A DNA stretch of 64,000 nt from Blastopirellula marina (GCF_002967715.1 NZ_PUIA01000057.1:372001-436000), one strand, 5' to 3'; counted from the stretch's first letter, positions 9,376 through 19,763 are shown. Notes: generated from the letters alone by a model not told the origin. Program-made: numbers and translations.

Positions 9376-12375
9376 ATGACGGATCTTCAGTTTTCGATAG
9401 AACGCCCTATCTTTCTGCTTCTATTGGCGATTATCCCTGCGTTGTGGTGGGTATCCTGGAATGGCTTGGCTATGGGTAACCGCTGGCGTTGGTTGTTGGC
9501 CAACGGTCTGCGAAGTGTTCTCTGCATTCTCGTCGTTTTGACTTTGGCTGAAGTTGAACTGGTTCGCACGAATGATCGCCTGACAGTAATTTACCTGGTC
9601 GATCGTTCGCTCAGCATCCCACCTGAGCGTCTTGAGAATGTGATCGATTACGTCCGCTCGACCGCCAATACGTTTCGCCAGCAAGTGCCTGACGACCGTG
9701 TCGGTGTGATCAGTTTTGGTGGCGACGCAGCGATAGAAATCCCACCGTGGTCCGGCGACCTGTTTCTGCGATCGAAAATAGAGACATCCATCGATCCACA
9801 ACAGACCAACCTGGAAGCGGCACTGAAACTCGCCCAGGCAGCGTTCCCGGCCGATGCGGCCAAACGCGTCGTGATTGTAACCGACGGCAAGGAAACGCTC
9901 GGCAATGCCATGTCGGCGGCAAGATCACTAAGCCAGGCAGGCATTGGCATCGATGTCGTCCCGATTACTTCCCAGACACGCACGGAAATCAATGTTGAAA
10001 AAATCACGACGCCAGCCAAGATGCGAGAGAAGACTCCCTTTCCTGTGCAGGTCGTGTTGAACAATCGTCCTGGAGTTCATTGGGCCCCACAGTCAGCGAG
10101 CAAACCGGTTGTCGGTAAACTTCGCGTCGTTCGTCGCGGCAACGGACGAGATCAAGTTGTTATCGAGCAGCAAATTGAACTGGAACCCGGGACGCGTGTT
10201 TTCTCCTTTCAGGACAACTTACCCGATGGTGGTTTCTACACGTACGAAGCCGAGTTCACACCAGAGCTAAAGGGGGTCGATGGGTTCACGCAGAACAACC
10301 GTGCCTCTTCATTTACGCACATCGAATCACCCGGCCAGGTTCTTCTGATCGTTGATTCGTCGCGTCCCGACGAGTTTGACGGGTTCGCTGAAATGCTGCG
10401 CAGGAATGACTTGAAAGTCACGATCCAACCCAGCGATCAGCTCTTCACCAAGCTAACCGACCTGCAGCCATACGATCTAGTCATCCTTGGCAACGTTGCA
10501 CGCAGCAGCGGTAATACCAGCGAGATCACGGCCTTCAGCGATGCCCAGATGCAGATGCTCGCCGACAACACACGAAGCCTGGGTGCCGGGCTGATCATGC
10601 TGGGCGGGCCCGACAGTTATGGTGCCGGCGGTTGGACGAACACACCGATCGAAGAAGCGATGCCGCTCGACTTCCAGATCAAAGATGCCAAAGTCGTTCC
10701 GGTTGGGGCCCTGATGCTTGTCATGGACAAATCTGGTTCCATGGATGGCGAGAAAATCCATTGGTGCAAAGCAGCAGCGCGTGAGTCGCTGCGTGCTCTC
10801 GGTCCGCACGACTACATCGGAGTAACGACATTCGACTCCACCACCTCGCGTACGGTTCCACTTCAAACGGCTAAGAATCGTCAGTTCGTCACGCAGATGA
10901 TCTCACGTCTTTCGTCCGGTGGTGGAACGAACATGTTCCCGGCGATGGAAGACGGGTTTCGCCAACTGCAAGCCAATGAAGCCGCAGTCAAACACATGAT
11001 CGTCCTGACCGACGGACAAACCCCCGCAGCGGACTTTGGCAATCTGACACGCCAGATCGAAAAGAGCGGAATCACGGTGTCCACCGTCGCGGTGGGACAA
11101 GACGCCGACGTCCGCCTGCTGAACCAGATTGCCGCCATTGGTCGGGGCAAGTTCTATCAGGTGACTTCGCCCAAGGCGATTCCACGGATCTTCATGCAAG
11201 AAACGCGACGTGTCGCTCGCCCGTTGGTCTTCGAGAAGCCTGGTGGCATCATTCCGCAAGTTGTCGCACATCATGAAATACTAAAAGGGATACCATCCGC
11301 TGTCCCACCGTTTTCCGGCTACGTGATGACAACCCCCAAGGATAGTCCGCTGGTCGACGTGCTTCTGACCTCGCCAGAACCTACAGGGCAGACCAACGCG
11401 CTGCTCGCTGCCTGGCAGTATGGTATCGGCAGAAGCGTCTGCTGGACGAGTGATGTTGGTCAGCGATGGACAACCAACTGGACCGGCTGGGAAGGAAACG
11501 AAAAGCTGCTGATGCAGATGATTCGCTGGTGCATGCGAACGACCGGCCCTTCCGAGAACTACCTGATTGCATCGGAAGTCAAAGGTCAAAAGGTAAAGCT
11601 CATCCTGAACGCTCTCGACGACCAAGGCAACTTCGTCAACTTCGCCACACCGCAGCTAAGTGGCGTCGGACCTCGATCCGACCTCGTGAGTGAGGCATTT
11701 GTTCAAGTCGCTCCAGGACGGTACGAGGCCGAATTCGATGCCCAACATGCCGGCCCACACTTCTTGGCTGTTTCGCCAGGACCAGGGCAAACACCACTTC
11801 GCATCGGCGTGAACGTGCAAAATACGCAAGAGTTTCGGGAACAGTCCGACAACTTACCGCTGCTCCAACGTTTCGCCGAGTTAACGCCCCCCGGCGGCCG
11901 TCCTGGTGAGGTGTTTAACTTAGACATGACCCAAGAGCAGTTGGCCAAGATGGACACGAATCCGTTTCGCCACGATCTTCCCAAGGCCAGCAGCCAACGT
12001 CCGATCTGGTACCTGGTGCTGGTGACGGTGGCTGGCTTATTCGTACTCGATATTGCGAACCGCCGGGTACTGTGGAGCTTTGCCTGGGTAGGGACGCTGT
12101 GGGCACGCATCCGGCATCACCCCCTTTCCGAGACTCCTGTTGTCGAATCACTCCATCGCTTGAAGGCCCAAAAGGAAAAGTTGAATCGAGACTGGCAAGT
12201 GACCTTTGACGATGCGGTCATAGAAGCTCATACCCCCGAATCGCCGGCCAAGTCACATGAAACGCTTCCGCCGAGCGGCAAAGAGCAGGGTCTCGAAGTA
12301 AACGAGGAACGGAGCTACCTCGACCGACTACTCGATGCCAAGAGACAAACGCGGCGCATTGATGAGAAGGAGTAG
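9376..12375 (+). CDS. Large membrane protein with two vWA domains and a glutamine-amidotransferase-like domain
   Basis: A 999-residue protein. Two membrane helices open it (RPIFLLLLAIIPALWWVSW and the segment near residue 45). A first vWA domain follows (VIYLVDRSLSIP, metal motif DRSLS, near residue 75). A middle region around residues 310-420 resembles the class I glutamine amidotransferase fold (LLIVDSSRPDEF, LGAGLIMLGGPDSYGAGGW). A second vWA domain near residue 450 has LMLVMDKSGSMDG, and a last membrane helix lies near residue 880. The family is widespread in planctomycetes and its function is unknown. The toroid protein at 12563 and membrane protein at 13824 follow in the same direction and may act with it. 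Confidence 0.88.
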   Translation: MTDLQFSIERPIFLLLLAIIPALWWVSWNGLAMGNRWRWLLANGLRSVLCILVVLTLAEVELVRTNDRLTVIYLVDRSLSIPPERLENVIDYVRSTANTFRQQVPDDRVGVISFGGDAAIEIPPWSGDLFLRSKIETSIDPQQTNLEAALKLAQAAFPADAAKRVVIVTDGKETLGNAMSAARSLSQAGIGIDVVPITSQTRTEINVEKITTPAKMREKTPFPVQVVLNNRPGVHWAPQSASKPVVGKLRVVRRGNGRDQVVIEQQIELEPGTRVFSFQDNLPDGGFYTYEAEFTPELKGVDGFTQNNRASSFTHIESPGQVLLIVDSSRPDEFDGFAEMLRRNDLKVTIQPSDQLFTKLTDLQPYDLVILGNVARSSGNTSEITAFSDAQMQMLADNTRSLGAGLIMLGGPDSYGAGGWTNTPIEEAMPLDFQIKDAKVVPVGALMLVMDKSGSMDGEKIHWCKAAARESLRALGPHDYIGVTTFDSTTSRTVPLQTAKNRQFVTQMISRLSSGGGTNMFPAMEDGFRQLQANEAAVKHMIVLTDGQTPAADFGNLTRQIEKSGITVSTVAVGQDADVRLLNQIAAIGRGKFYQVTSPKAIPRIFMQETRRVARPLVFEKPGGIIPQVVAHHEILKGIPSAVPPFSGYVMTTPKDSPLVDVLLTSPEPTGQTNALLAAWQYGIGRSVCWTSDVGQRWTTNWTGWEGNEKLLMQMIRWCMRTTGPSENYLIASEVKGQKVKLILNALDDQGNFVNFATPQLSGVGPRSDLVSEAFVQVAPGRYEAEFDAQHAGPHFLAVSPGPGQTPLRIGVNVQNTQEFREQSDNLPLLQRFAELTPPGGRPGEVFNLDMTQEQLAKMDTNPFRHDLPKASSQRPIWYLVLVTVAGLFVLDIANRRVLWSFAWVGTLWARIRHHPLSETPVVESLHRLKAQKEKLNRDWQVTFDDAVIEAHTPESPAKSHETLPPSGKEQGLEVNEERSYLDRLLDAKRQTRRIDEKE

Positions 12376-12562
12376 CCCCCTGCCGGCATGTCGCTTAAAG
12401 CGACATCCATGTCGACCCCAGCGACACGCCAGAATTCTATCCAGATCGCTAAGGTGAAATCTGTCGGGTTTCATTCATTTCACGTGGTTCCTAGCCTGCT
12501 GGCATGGCCTTTGCTGATTGAGGAACAGCGCGCTCCTACTGGCTCTGAACAAAGAGGTTACC

Positions 12563-13723
12563 GTGAACATTTGCCGTCGTGTTTTCGTTGGAATTTCTCC
12601 CTGCCTGATGCTAGCCATCAGTTCCTTCGCGTTTGCTGCGGATGGTCCCATTTCGAGTGAGTCTCAGAAGAAGCTCGATACGATCGTCGCCAGTGGCTTG
12701 AAGTATCTTGAGAAAAACGGGCAGGCCCCTGATGGCAGTTTTACAGCTCAGGCAGGCCCCGGCCTCACGGCTCTTGCTGTGACTGGTGCGCTTCGTAGCG
12801 GAAAGACCGTTGAAGATGCGGTCGTCGTGAAAGGGCTTAAAGCACTGGAAGGTTTCGTCAAGCCAGATGGTGGGATCTACGGTAACGGTCGCTTGCGCAA
12901 CTACGAAACCTGCGTGGCGATGCTCTGCTTCAAAGAAGCCAACGCCGATGGCCGCTACAACGAAACACTTAAAAAGGCCCGCGAGTTCGTCACCGGACTG
13001 CAGTATGGCAAGGGAGAAGTTGAGCAGGAAGACGTCTGGTTTGGGGGTGTTGGATATGGTGGTGCAGGCCGCCCTGATCTTTCCAACACCGGCTACCTGG
13101 TCGAAGCGTTGATCGATACAGGCAGTGAAGCCGACGACGAAGCGATCCAACGTGCATTGGTCTTTGTTTCGCGCTGTCAGAACCTGGAAAGCAAGTACAA
13201 CACAACCGAGTTCGCCGGCAAAGTGAACGATGGTGGCTTCTTTTATGAGATCCCACGCGAGAAGATCGATCCCTCCACTTCCCCGGAGCGTTTTACCGAA
13301 AACGGCGGCATCCGCAGCTACGGTTCGATGACCTACGCGGGCCTAAAGAGCATGATCTATGCCGGACTGACCAAAGACGACCCGCGTGTGAAGGCTGCTT
13401 CAGAATGGGTAACCAATAACTACAGCGTCGAACAGAATCCAGGCATGGGGAGCGCCGGCTTGTTCTACTACTACCACACGTTCGCCGCTGGTTTGGGTAC
13501 GGCTGGCCTGACGGAAGTGACCGACGCCGAGGGTAAAACCCACAACTGGCGCGAAGAGTTGATCGACGAATTGGCCAAACGCCAGAACGAAGATGGCTCG
13601 TGGTCCAACGAAAACGGTCGCTGGTTCGAGAACGATAAGAACCTGGCAACTGCGTTTGCACTGATGGCCCTGTCCTACTGCGATGCCGACTCCACCCAGC
13701 CCTCTGGCACCGTCACAAAATAA
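12563..13723 (+). CDS. Secreted alpha/alpha-toroid protein (squalene cyclase/prenyltransferase-like repeats)
   Basis: A 386-residue protein. I chose the GTG at 12563 because AGAGG precedes it and the frame then opens with a signal peptide (VNICRRVFVGISPCLMLAIS, cleavage after FAFAA). The body has repeated helical units with G-x-F/W-x-x-x-x-x-G-x-x-x-T motifs: DGSFTAQAGPGLTALAVTG, DGGIYGNGRLRNYETCVAM and DGSWSNENGRWFENDKNLATAFALMAL, as in squalene-hopene cyclases and prenyltransferase beta subunits. It lacks the DxDD cyclase motif as far as I can see, so a true cyclase is unlikely. It may be a periplasmic binding or scaffold protein. Confidence 0.8.
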   Translation: MNICRRVFVGISPCLMLAISSFAFAADGPISSESQKKLDTIVASGLKYLEKNGQAPDGSFTAQAGPGLTALAVTGALRSGKTVEDAVVVKGLKALEGFVKPDGGIYGNGRLRNYETCVAMLCFKEANADGRYNETLKKAREFVTGLQYGKGEVEQEDVWFGGVGYGGAGRPDLSNTGYLVEALIDTGSEADDEAIQRALVFVSRCQNLESKYNTTEFAGKVNDGGFFYEIPREKIDPSTSPERFTENGGIRSYGSMTYAGLKSMIYAGLTKDDPRVKAASEWVTNNYSVEQNPGMGSAGLFYYYHTFAAGLGTAGLTEVTDAEGKTHNWREELIDELAKRQNEDGSWSNENGRWFENDKNLATAFALMALSYCDADSTQPSGTVTK

Positions 13724-13732
13724 TGCCCATCC

Positions 13733-13782
13733 TGTTCCCTCTCCCCTTAGCGGAGAGGGCTAGTGTGAGGGGTGACTTAGGT
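13733..13782. repeat. Intergenic CCCTCTCCCC-type repeat
   Basis: CCCTCTCCCCTTAGCGGAGAGGG forms a hairpin and is followed by GTGTGAGGGG. The same style of sequence (CCCCTCACC..CCCC..GGGGCGAGGGG) recurs near 27800. Such palindromic intergenic repeats are common in bacterial genomes. It lies directly after the toroid gene and may end its transcript. Confidence 0.4.
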
Positions 13783-13823
13783 ATCAACTTCACCAAACAT
13801 CGCTCCAGGCCTTTTCTGCATTC

Positions 13824-14660
13824 ATGCATGCTCCTGCCGACAAGTTCCCGACGCACTCACGGTGGTTCCGCATCTCGGCGACCATCATTTGGCTGCGTGA
13901 TCTGTCGATCGGACATCACCCGCTTGCACTTTGGCTGGTAAATGCTGGTGTCCTTCTGCTGTTAGCGGGTTGGATTGTTTGGGACGCCCGCTTTTCTTCT
14001 ACGTGGGAGCATCTCGAATTCCAGATGGGATGGCACCAGGATGGCTCCGACCTCGACGAGTTCGCCCATTCGCTGGCCGCCCAATGGAAGATCTTTGTGT
14101 TGGGTTTCATGGTGGTGATCGGCACCGTGAGCCTAGCAATGCTGATCCTTGGCATGACGATGGGCTCTCGCGGGCACCGCACCCTTTCCTCCTGGATGGT
14201 TGTTCTTTCTCTGGGATGTTGTTGGCTTGGTTTGATTAACGGGTGGGATGAATTGATTTGGGCTGGAAAGAAGTTGCGAATCGACTCTCAGGTCACCGCT
14301 TTCCAGCCGATTGTGCAGTCGCTTCAACAGGACTGGCCCAGAAACGATGGCGAGCGAGATAATCTCGGGCCGTTTATGGCCTACCCGGCAGGCAAGCCAC
14401 AGACGCTCATTTTGCTCACGACTCCACCGATGGCTCAGTCCGGACCAACTTTCAGCAGCATTGAACGAAGCGATGCTGGCGGCATTCGCTTTCAGCTTTC
14501 AGGAAACGAACGAGGTGTCTGGCTGGAATGGCATCCCCCTGGCAGCCAACCGGAATCTTTCGTAGGCGGACTGCTCGAGCCACATCACCTGTCTCGCAGT
14601 GTCTCGCTGGGGGAAGGCTGGTTTCTGGCCCGCTACGACCAAGCCGCCATGGCCTCTTGA
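13824..14660 (+). CDS. Membrane protein of unknown function
   Basis: A 278-residue protein with three predicted membrane segments: near residues 35-55 (LALWLVNAGVLLLLAGWIVW), 90-115 (IFVLGFMVVIGTVSLAMLILGM) and 125-142 (SWMVVLSLGCCWLGLI). The C-terminal half is soluble and rich in proline and glycine, with no recognisable motif. It lies 100 bases after the toroid protein gene in the same direction. I do not recognise the family. The start is uncertain; the ATG at 13824 has no strong ribosome site. Confidence 0.65.
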   Translation: MHAPADKFPTHSRWFRISATIIWLRDLSIGHHPLALWLVNAGVLLLLAGWIVWDARFSSTWEHLEFQMGWHQDGSDLDEFAHSLAAQWKIFVLGFMVVIGTVSLAMLILGMTMGSRGHRTLSSWMVVLSLGCCWLGLINGWDELIWAGKKLRIDSQVTAFQPIVQSLQQDWPRNDGERDNLGPFMAYPAGKPQTLILLTTPPMAQSGPTFSSIERSDAGGIRFQLSGNERGVWLEWHPPGSQPESFVGGLLEPHHLSRSVSLGEGWFLARYDQAAMAS

Positions 14661-14858
14661 GCCCTCCTTGGTGCACCATAGCCCCAATGAAATAGACATT
14701 GTGGCAATTATTCTTGTACTACCGAGAAACAATCGCTACGATTTTCCTTGTAAGCGTTTTTTCTAGAAGAATCTCGGTTTAACCACTTGGCTGGAAGACT
14801 GGCGATATCTTTCCACGCTTGTCCTCACTTTTCATCACTTGCCACAAGGAACAGCACC

Positions 14859-15803
14859 GTGGTACGCATGGCCTCTTCTCGCGGTTTTACTCTGGTAGAA
14901 CTTTTGGTGGTTATTGCCATTATCGGAGTGCTCATCGCGCTGCTGCTTCCGGCCGTTCAAATGGCCCGCGAATCTGCTCGACGGATGCAGTGCACCAACC
15001 ACATGAAACAGTGGGGCCTGGCAATGCATAACTATCACGATACCGTCGGCAAGCTGCCGTTTGGTGCGACCAACGACAGTAACGGCAAGCGGCACACATG
15101 GGTGGTGAGCCTATGGCCTTATATCGAGCAGAACAATCTGGCCGAAGCATACGACTACAACAAGCCGTTCTACGACACGCCGAACATCATTCAAAACACG
15201 TTTGATGGTGTCTTGGCCCAGCCGGTCGAGTTCTACTACTGCCCAAGCATGAACGGCGGCAAAATGAACACGTCCGACGCCTACTGGCGCTGCCGCGTTC
15301 ACTATGCTGTGAACTACGGAAACGTCACGATTCCCAATGGTAGCTCGACGGCAACTGAAGCATTGAAGGCTCCTTTCGGTTTCGAAGGAAGCCAGGGGGC
15401 ACTTGGAGAAACGCCGCGCACGAGTGACTTTTCTGGCTTCACCGATGGCCTTAGCAACACAATGCTGATGTCGGAACTGCGAGCCCACCCTAACGACTCC
15501 GAGCCAGACCACCGTGGCGATTCCTTCAACGACGACGCAGCCGGCGGTGGATTCATGACCGTGTCGACCCCCAATTCCTCGGCTGCCGACGTGGTATCGT
15601 CGGCCTGGTGTGTCGATAAACCGGAGATCGGACTTCCATGTGTTGGTGGCAACGAGCATCACGCTGCCCGCAGCCTACACCCTGGTGGTGTTCAGGTTTT
15701 GATGGGGGACGGTTCAGTGCACTTCGTCAGCGAAACAATTGCCATCGACGTCTGGCGGGCCGCCGGCACGATGGAAGGGAAAGAAACCCAATCACTCAAC
15801 TAG
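14859..15803 (+). CDS. DUF1559 protein with prepilin-type N-terminus (copy 3)
   Basis: A 314-residue DUF1559 protein. The GTG at 14859 lies eight bases after AAGGA and gives the leader [18 protein letters not shown]; the ATG at 14868 is an alternative. The prepilin helix continues to [20 protein letters not shown]. The motifs MHNYHDTVGKLPFG, FTDGLSNTMLMSELR and SLHPGGVQVLMGDGSVHFV are typical. Several cysteines in the mature part (YYCPS, WRCRV, WCVDK, LPCVG) suggest disulfides in the exported protein. A lipoprotein gene follows 54 bases downstream. Confidence 0.92.
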   Translation: MVRMASSRGFTLVELLVVIAIIGVLIALLLPAVQMARESARRMQCTNHMKQWGLAMHNYHDTVGKLPFGATNDSNGKRHTWVVSLWPYIEQNNLAEAYDYNKPFYDTPNIIQNTFDGVLAQPVEFYYCPSMNGGKMNTSDAYWRCRVHYAVNYGNVTIPNGSSTATEALKAPFGFEGSQGALGETPRTSDFSGFTDGLSNTMLMSELRAHPNDSEPDHRGDSFNDDAAGGGFMTVSTPNSSAADVVSSAWCVDKPEIGLPCVGGNEHHAARSLHPGGVQVLMGDGSVHFVSETIAIDVWRAAGTMEGKETQSLN

Positions 15804-15857
15804 TTTCTGTCGCTGGCCACCAATCAATCGCTCAACTCGCTCAGGATGATTCGCACC

Positions 15858-16274
15858 ATGAGGATAAATCAATTACTCGCGTGCAGCATTGGGCTGTCAC
15901 TACTTTTACTGATCGCAGTCGGCTGCGGCTCAGGGCGTTCTGACCTGGTCGAAGTAACCGGCAAAGTGACCCTGGATGGCCAGCCGGTCAGCAAAGGGAA
16001 GATCACCGTCGAAGCCACCGACGGCAAAGGTGGCGTCGAAGGAGGGTCAATCGAGAACGGTGAGTACTCGGTAATGACTACGCTGGGCAGCAAGGCGGTC
16101 AAAATCAACTCGCCAAAGGTTGTTGGCCAAAAGAAGACCTACGGAACCGCAGACAGCCCCACCGAGGAGGTCACCACCGAAGCCATTCCAAAGAAGTACA
16201 ACCAAAAAACGGAACTCACGATGGAGGTCAGTAGCTCCTCACTCGAGCACAACTTTGAATTGAAATCAAAGTAA
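15858..16274 (+). CDS. Small lipoprotein paired with DUF1559 copy 3
   Basis: A 138-residue protein opening with MRINQLLACSIGLSLLLLI and a lipobox ending in AVGC; an ATG at 15846 would add four residues. The mature part shares the pattern VTGKVTLDGQPVSKGKITVE with the other three lipoproteins and ends with IPKKYNQKTELTMEV before a final strand. It belongs to the carboxypeptidase-regulatory/transthyretin-like beta-sandwich group. It is in the same transcription unit as DUF1559 copy 3 by position. The exact function is unknown. Confidence 0.85.
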   Translation: MRINQLLACSIGLSLLLLIAVGCGSGRSDLVEVTGKVTLDGQPVSKGKITVEATDGKGGVEGGSIENGEYSVMTTLGSKAVKINSPKVVGQKKTYGTADSPTEEVTTEAIPKKYNQKTELTMEVSSSSLEHNFELKSK

Positions 16275-16283
16275 CGCCAACTT

Positions 16284-17627
16284 TTAGCCCGTTTCAGGGA
16301 ACATGCTTCGAACCGTATCGACGAACAAGGATTCGATCGCAGAGTCACTCTCGATCGAATCCTCGAGTCGCGGATGAATAAAGATCCGCACCTTCTTGAC
16401 GTAGTCGTCGAACTGCCTCTTCGCAAGCGTCTCGACCATCGGCGATACGTCGCCCAAGGCTCGGTACTTGCCTGTCTTCTGGTCGAGCACATCGATATTG
16501 AATTGCACTTCCAACTTGATCGGCGGCGCGTCGATCAAGATCTCATGGGGTGCTACCCGACGTGACAAATGCCGCGACAATGTCGTCGCGAATTGATCGC
16601 TCAGGTCGACCAGCCAGTCATAAGGACGCCGGGCAATCTGATGAAACAGTTCGGGATGATCAAAATGTGAGTACTCGAAAAGACGCTTATAGAGCCGACG
16701 AGAAGGACCGAAGAGCCCATCCAGTAAATCGCGAGCAGGCCCATTGCCGGCCGCTTCCAGCATGGCCTCGATCATCGGCCTTTCGGTCAGGCGAAACAGG
16801 GAATCGAGTTCCAACTGCGGACGCAGCATGAAAAATGCCCGCTGCAGCATCGCGGTCGCACTGCGAACCGCGTGGTGCCAGTAAACTTCGCTAAACATCA
16901 CGTAGCGGGCAAAGACCATCATCTCGGCGGCCGTACGACCCTTGTTCGTCAGGGCAAGCTTGTCCCCTTCCTGGCTAACGCACAGGCTGGCGATCAGACG
17001 CTGCTGGTCGAAGTTGCGGCCATAGGGGACACCAGCATGCAGGCTATCGCGTTGCAAGTAATCAAGCTTGTCGACATCAATTGGCCCAGAGATGATGCTC
17101 TGCATGAGCTTCATCTTGTTGGTGCGTCCCTTCTCGGACAGGAAGCTGACGACATCGCGAGGGTTGATCCCCCAATCATCTCGCAAGCAGTCGGCGATTT
17201 CTCCTTCCAGCAGAAAGCTATTGGCGAACAGTTCGTGCTGCGGCACGCCCGCCAATCGCATGTCTTCAATCGGATGACAGAAGGGCCAATGCCCCAGATC
17301 GTGCAGCAAGGCCGCCACGATCATCAATTCGGCATCCTTGGTTTCAATGACTTCAGCGAACTCTGGCACATGGGCCAATCGCTGCAGGTACAGCAGCATG
17401 GTCTGGTAAACGCCCAGGCTATGCTCGAATCGGCTGTGATGGGCCGCCGGGAAAACGAGTGACACCAGTCCCAATTGGCTGATATGGACCAACCGACGAA
17501 ATTCGGCCGTATCGACCAGGTGCCGAACCCGATCGGTCAATGGGACGTCCATGTCAGGAGGGATGCGGATCACATCGGATCGAGACTGCAACCCAACCAC
17601 TTCCGGGATTTGAAGGAGTTCACTCAT
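16284..17627 (-). CDS. HD-superfamily phosphohydrolase (SAMHD1/dGTPase-like)
   Basis: A 447-residue cytoplasmic protein. The metal-binding HD motifs are visible: histidine in RFEHSLGV near residue 69, the HD pair in ALLHDLGHWPFCH near residues 109-110, and DVDKLDYLQRDS further on supplying the last aspartate. The order and sequence match the SAMHD1/YpgQ-like group of HD proteins, which hydrolyse deoxynucleoside triphosphates in characterised members. No SAM or HTH domain is seen. Whether this one acts on dNTPs is inferred. It converges on the lipoprotein at 15858 and has no operon partner. Confidence 0.88.
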   Translation of the reverse strand: MSELLQIPEVVGLQSRSDVIRIPPDMDVPLTDRVRHLVDTAEFRRLVHISQLGLVSLVFPAAHHSRFEHSLGVYQTMLLYLQRLAHVPEFAEVIETKDAELMIVAALLHDLGHWPFCHPIEDMRLAGVPQHELFANSFLLEGEIADCLRDDWGINPRDVVSFLSEKGRTNKMKLMQSIISGPIDVDKLDYLQRDSLHAGVPYGRNFDQQRLIASLCVSQEGDKLALTNKGRTAAEMMVFARYVMFSEVYWHHAVRSATAMLQRAFFMLRPQLELDSLFRLTERPMIEAMLEAAGNGPARDLLDGLFGPSRRLYKRLFEYSHFDHPELFHQIARRPYDWLVDLSDQFATTLSRHLSRRVAPHEILIDAPPIKLEVQFNIDVLDQKTGKYRALGDVSPMVETLAKRQFDDYVKKVRIFIHPRLEDSIESDSAIESLFVDTVRSMFPETG

Positions 17628-17973
17628 GAGCGCCGGTATACCTGATGCAGCCAGATGAGGGAAGCGGTCGTTAAAATCGTTAAGGTGAATTTAGCCACAG
17701 TGGTGGACACAGAGGGGGACCAACTACGGACGACACGAATCAACACAGATAAGAATAAACAGAAAGTGGGTGCTGCCGTTCATTTCTCCCCAAATCCGTG
17801 TTATCCGAGGTTCAATTCCCTCCCCACTGTGCCCTCTGGGCCATATCTCTGTCCCCTTTACCCAAATTTCGCTCGGAAAGCCCAATCTAGGCATTCGGGC
17901 CTTGTCGGTCTAAAATACTCGATTTCCCCCCTTCACATCGACGCTGTCCTGATCTCCAGCGAGGAACAGAACC
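17628..17973. other. Intergenic region with degenerate inverted-repeat sequence
   Basis: No gene is seen. From about 17692 to 17865 the sequence is rich in short inverted pieces (GCCACAGTGG, CACAGAGGGGG against CCACTGTGCCCTCTGGGCC; ACACGAATCAACACAGATAAG against CCGTGTTATCCG). This resembles a dispersed non-coding repeat. The aspS promoter must lie between it and 17974. Confidence 0.4.
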
Positions 17974-19758
17974 TTGTATCGCACACACACTTGCGGCGAA
18001 TTACGAAAATCCGACGTCGGCCAAACCGTTACCCTGGCTGGGTGGGTTGATTCGTACCGCGATCACGGCGGCGGGCTGTTTGTCGATCTTCGCGACCGAT
18101 ATGGCAAGACCCAGGTGGTTTTCAGTAGCGACAGCGGCGAGGAAACGCAGAAGCTTTCGCGAACCCTTCGCAATGAAGATGTGATCCAGGTCGTTGGCAA
18201 GATCGATCCGCGCCCCGATGGGACTGTGAACCCGAAGCTGAGCACCGGCGAGATTGAAATCAAGGTCGAGAAGCTGGTCGTTCTGAACAAGTGCAAGACG
18301 CCTCCGTTCTTTCCTGGCCAGCAAGACATGCCAGGGGAAGACCTCCGTCTGAAGCATCGCTACCTGGACCTTCGCCGCCAGCAGATGCAAAACACGATGA
18401 TGCTGCGCAGCAAGATCATCAAGCTGATGCGCGACTACTTCGAAGAACAACAATTCATCGACGTCGAGACTCCGATTCTCGGCCGCAGCACGCCGGAAGG
18501 GGCTCGCGACTACCTCGTTCCCAGCCGCGTGCACCATGGTGAATTCTACGCACTGCCGCAGTCGCCGCAGTTGTACAAGCAAATCCTGATGATGGCCGGT
18601 TACGACCGCTACGTGCAGGTTGCCCGCTGCTTCCGCGACGAAGACCTTCGCGCCGACCGCCAGCCAGAGTTCACCCAGTTGGACCTCGAGATGGCCTTCT
18701 GCGAAATGGACGACGTGATCGGCATCATCGATGGCTTGGTCACCAAAGTTGCCAAGGAAGTTCATGACGTCGACGTCACGGGGCCCCTACCGCGGATGAC
18801 CTACGACGAAGCCATGGAACGCTTCGGCCACGATGCTCCGGACCTGCGTTTCGACTTGGAAATCATCGACGCAACCGACCTGGCTGCCGAAGCCGAGTTC
18901 CGCGTTTTCCGAGCCGTTGCCGACGCTGGCAACCGTGTTCGTGGTATGTGCGCCAAGGGTGCTGCCGATAAGTACTCGCGCCGCCTGATCGACGACATGA
19001 CCTCGATGGTCCAAGACGACTTCGGTGCCAAGGGGCTTGCCTGGTTCAAGGTCGAAGCCGACGGAACTCTCAACTCGCCCATCGCGAAGAACTTCACTCC
19101 GGAACTGTTGGCCAAATTCAAAGAGCGTTTCGCCGCCGAGCCTGGCGATTTAATCCTGATCGTCGCTGACAAGTTTGAAGTGACCTGCAAAGCACTTTAT
19201 GGCCTGCGAAAGAAGCTGGGTGCCGAACTGAAGCTGTACGATCCCAAGGCAATGCACTTCAGCTGGGTGGTCGAATTCCCCATGTTCGACTACGACGAAG
19301 AAGAAGGACGCTGGGTCGCGATGCACCATCCGTTCACTGCACCACGCCCGCAAGACGTCGAACTTCTCGACAGCGATCCCGGCAAGTGCCGCGCATTGGC
19401 CTACGACCTGGTGATCAACGGTAGTGAAGCAGGCGGCGGTACGATTCGTATCCACGACAACGCGACCCAGCAAAAAGTCTTCGGTCTGCTGGGCATGACG
19501 GAAGAAGACGCCAAGGGACGCTTTGGCTTCTTGCTCGACGCCCTGCAGTATGGTGCTCCACCGCACGGCGGTATCGCCCTGGGTATCGACCGCTGGGTGA
19601 TGCTGTTCGGTTACCTGGACAACATCCGCGACTGCATCGCGTTCCCCAAGACGCAGCGTGCCGCCGACCTGATGACCGAAGCCCCAAGCACGGTTGATCG
19701 CAAGCAACTCGAAGAACTGGCGATCAAAGTGCTGCGTCTGGACGAAGTGAAGAAGTAG
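17974..19758 (+). CDS. aspS: Aspartate--tRNA ligase
   Basis: A 594-residue class II aminoacyl-tRNA synthetase that attaches aspartate to tRNA-Asp. Its length and the inserted GAD domain (about residues 295-420) are those of the bacterial type. The N-terminal OB fold binds the anticodon ([24 protein letters not shown]). Class II motif 2 is [20 protein letters not shown] near residue 217, and motif 3 is [14 protein letters not shown] near residue 530. The start is TTG at 17974, preceded by GAGGAA; no better start exists in frame. Some bacterial relatives charge both tRNA-Asp and tRNA-Asn; that cannot be decided here. Confidence 0.97.
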   Translation: MYRTHTCGELRKSDVGQTVTLAGWVDSYRDHGGGLFVDLRDRYGKTQVVFSSDSGEETQKLSRTLRNEDVIQVVGKIDPRPDGTVNPKLSTGEIEIKVEKLVVLNKCKTPPFFPGQQDMPGEDLRLKHRYLDLRRQQMQNTMMLRSKIIKLMRDYFEEQQFIDVETPILGRSTPEGARDYLVPSRVHHGEFYALPQSPQLYKQILMMAGYDRYVQVARCFRDEDLRADRQPEFTQLDLEMAFCEMDDVIGIIDGLVTKVAKEVHDVDVTGPLPRMTYDEAMERFGHDAPDLRFDLEIIDATDLAAEAEFRVFRAVADAGNRVRGMCAKGAADKYSRRLIDDMTSMVQDDFGAKGLAWFKVEADGTLNSPIAKNFTPELLAKFKERFAAEPGDLILIVADKFEVTCKALYGLRKKLGAELKLYDPKAMHFSWVVEFPMFDYDEEEGRWVAMHHPFTAPRPQDVELLDSDPGKCRALAYDLVINGSEAGGGTIRIHDNATQQKVFGLLGMTEEDAKGRFGFLLDALQYGAPPHGGIALGIDRWVMLFGYLDNIRDCIAFPKTQRAADLMTEAPSTVDRKQLEELAIKVLRLDEVKK

Positions 19759-19763
19759 TTCGG

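Noticed and set aside
12563-13723. The toroid protein as a squalene-hopene cyclase for hopanoid synthesis
   Set aside because: It carries a signal peptide, is too short, and I see no DxDD catalytic motif.
17692-17865. The repeat-rich gap before aspS as a T-box or other riboswitch
   Set aside because: T-box specifier and antiterminator sequences are not seen, and the short inverted pieces look like a dispersed non-coding repeat.
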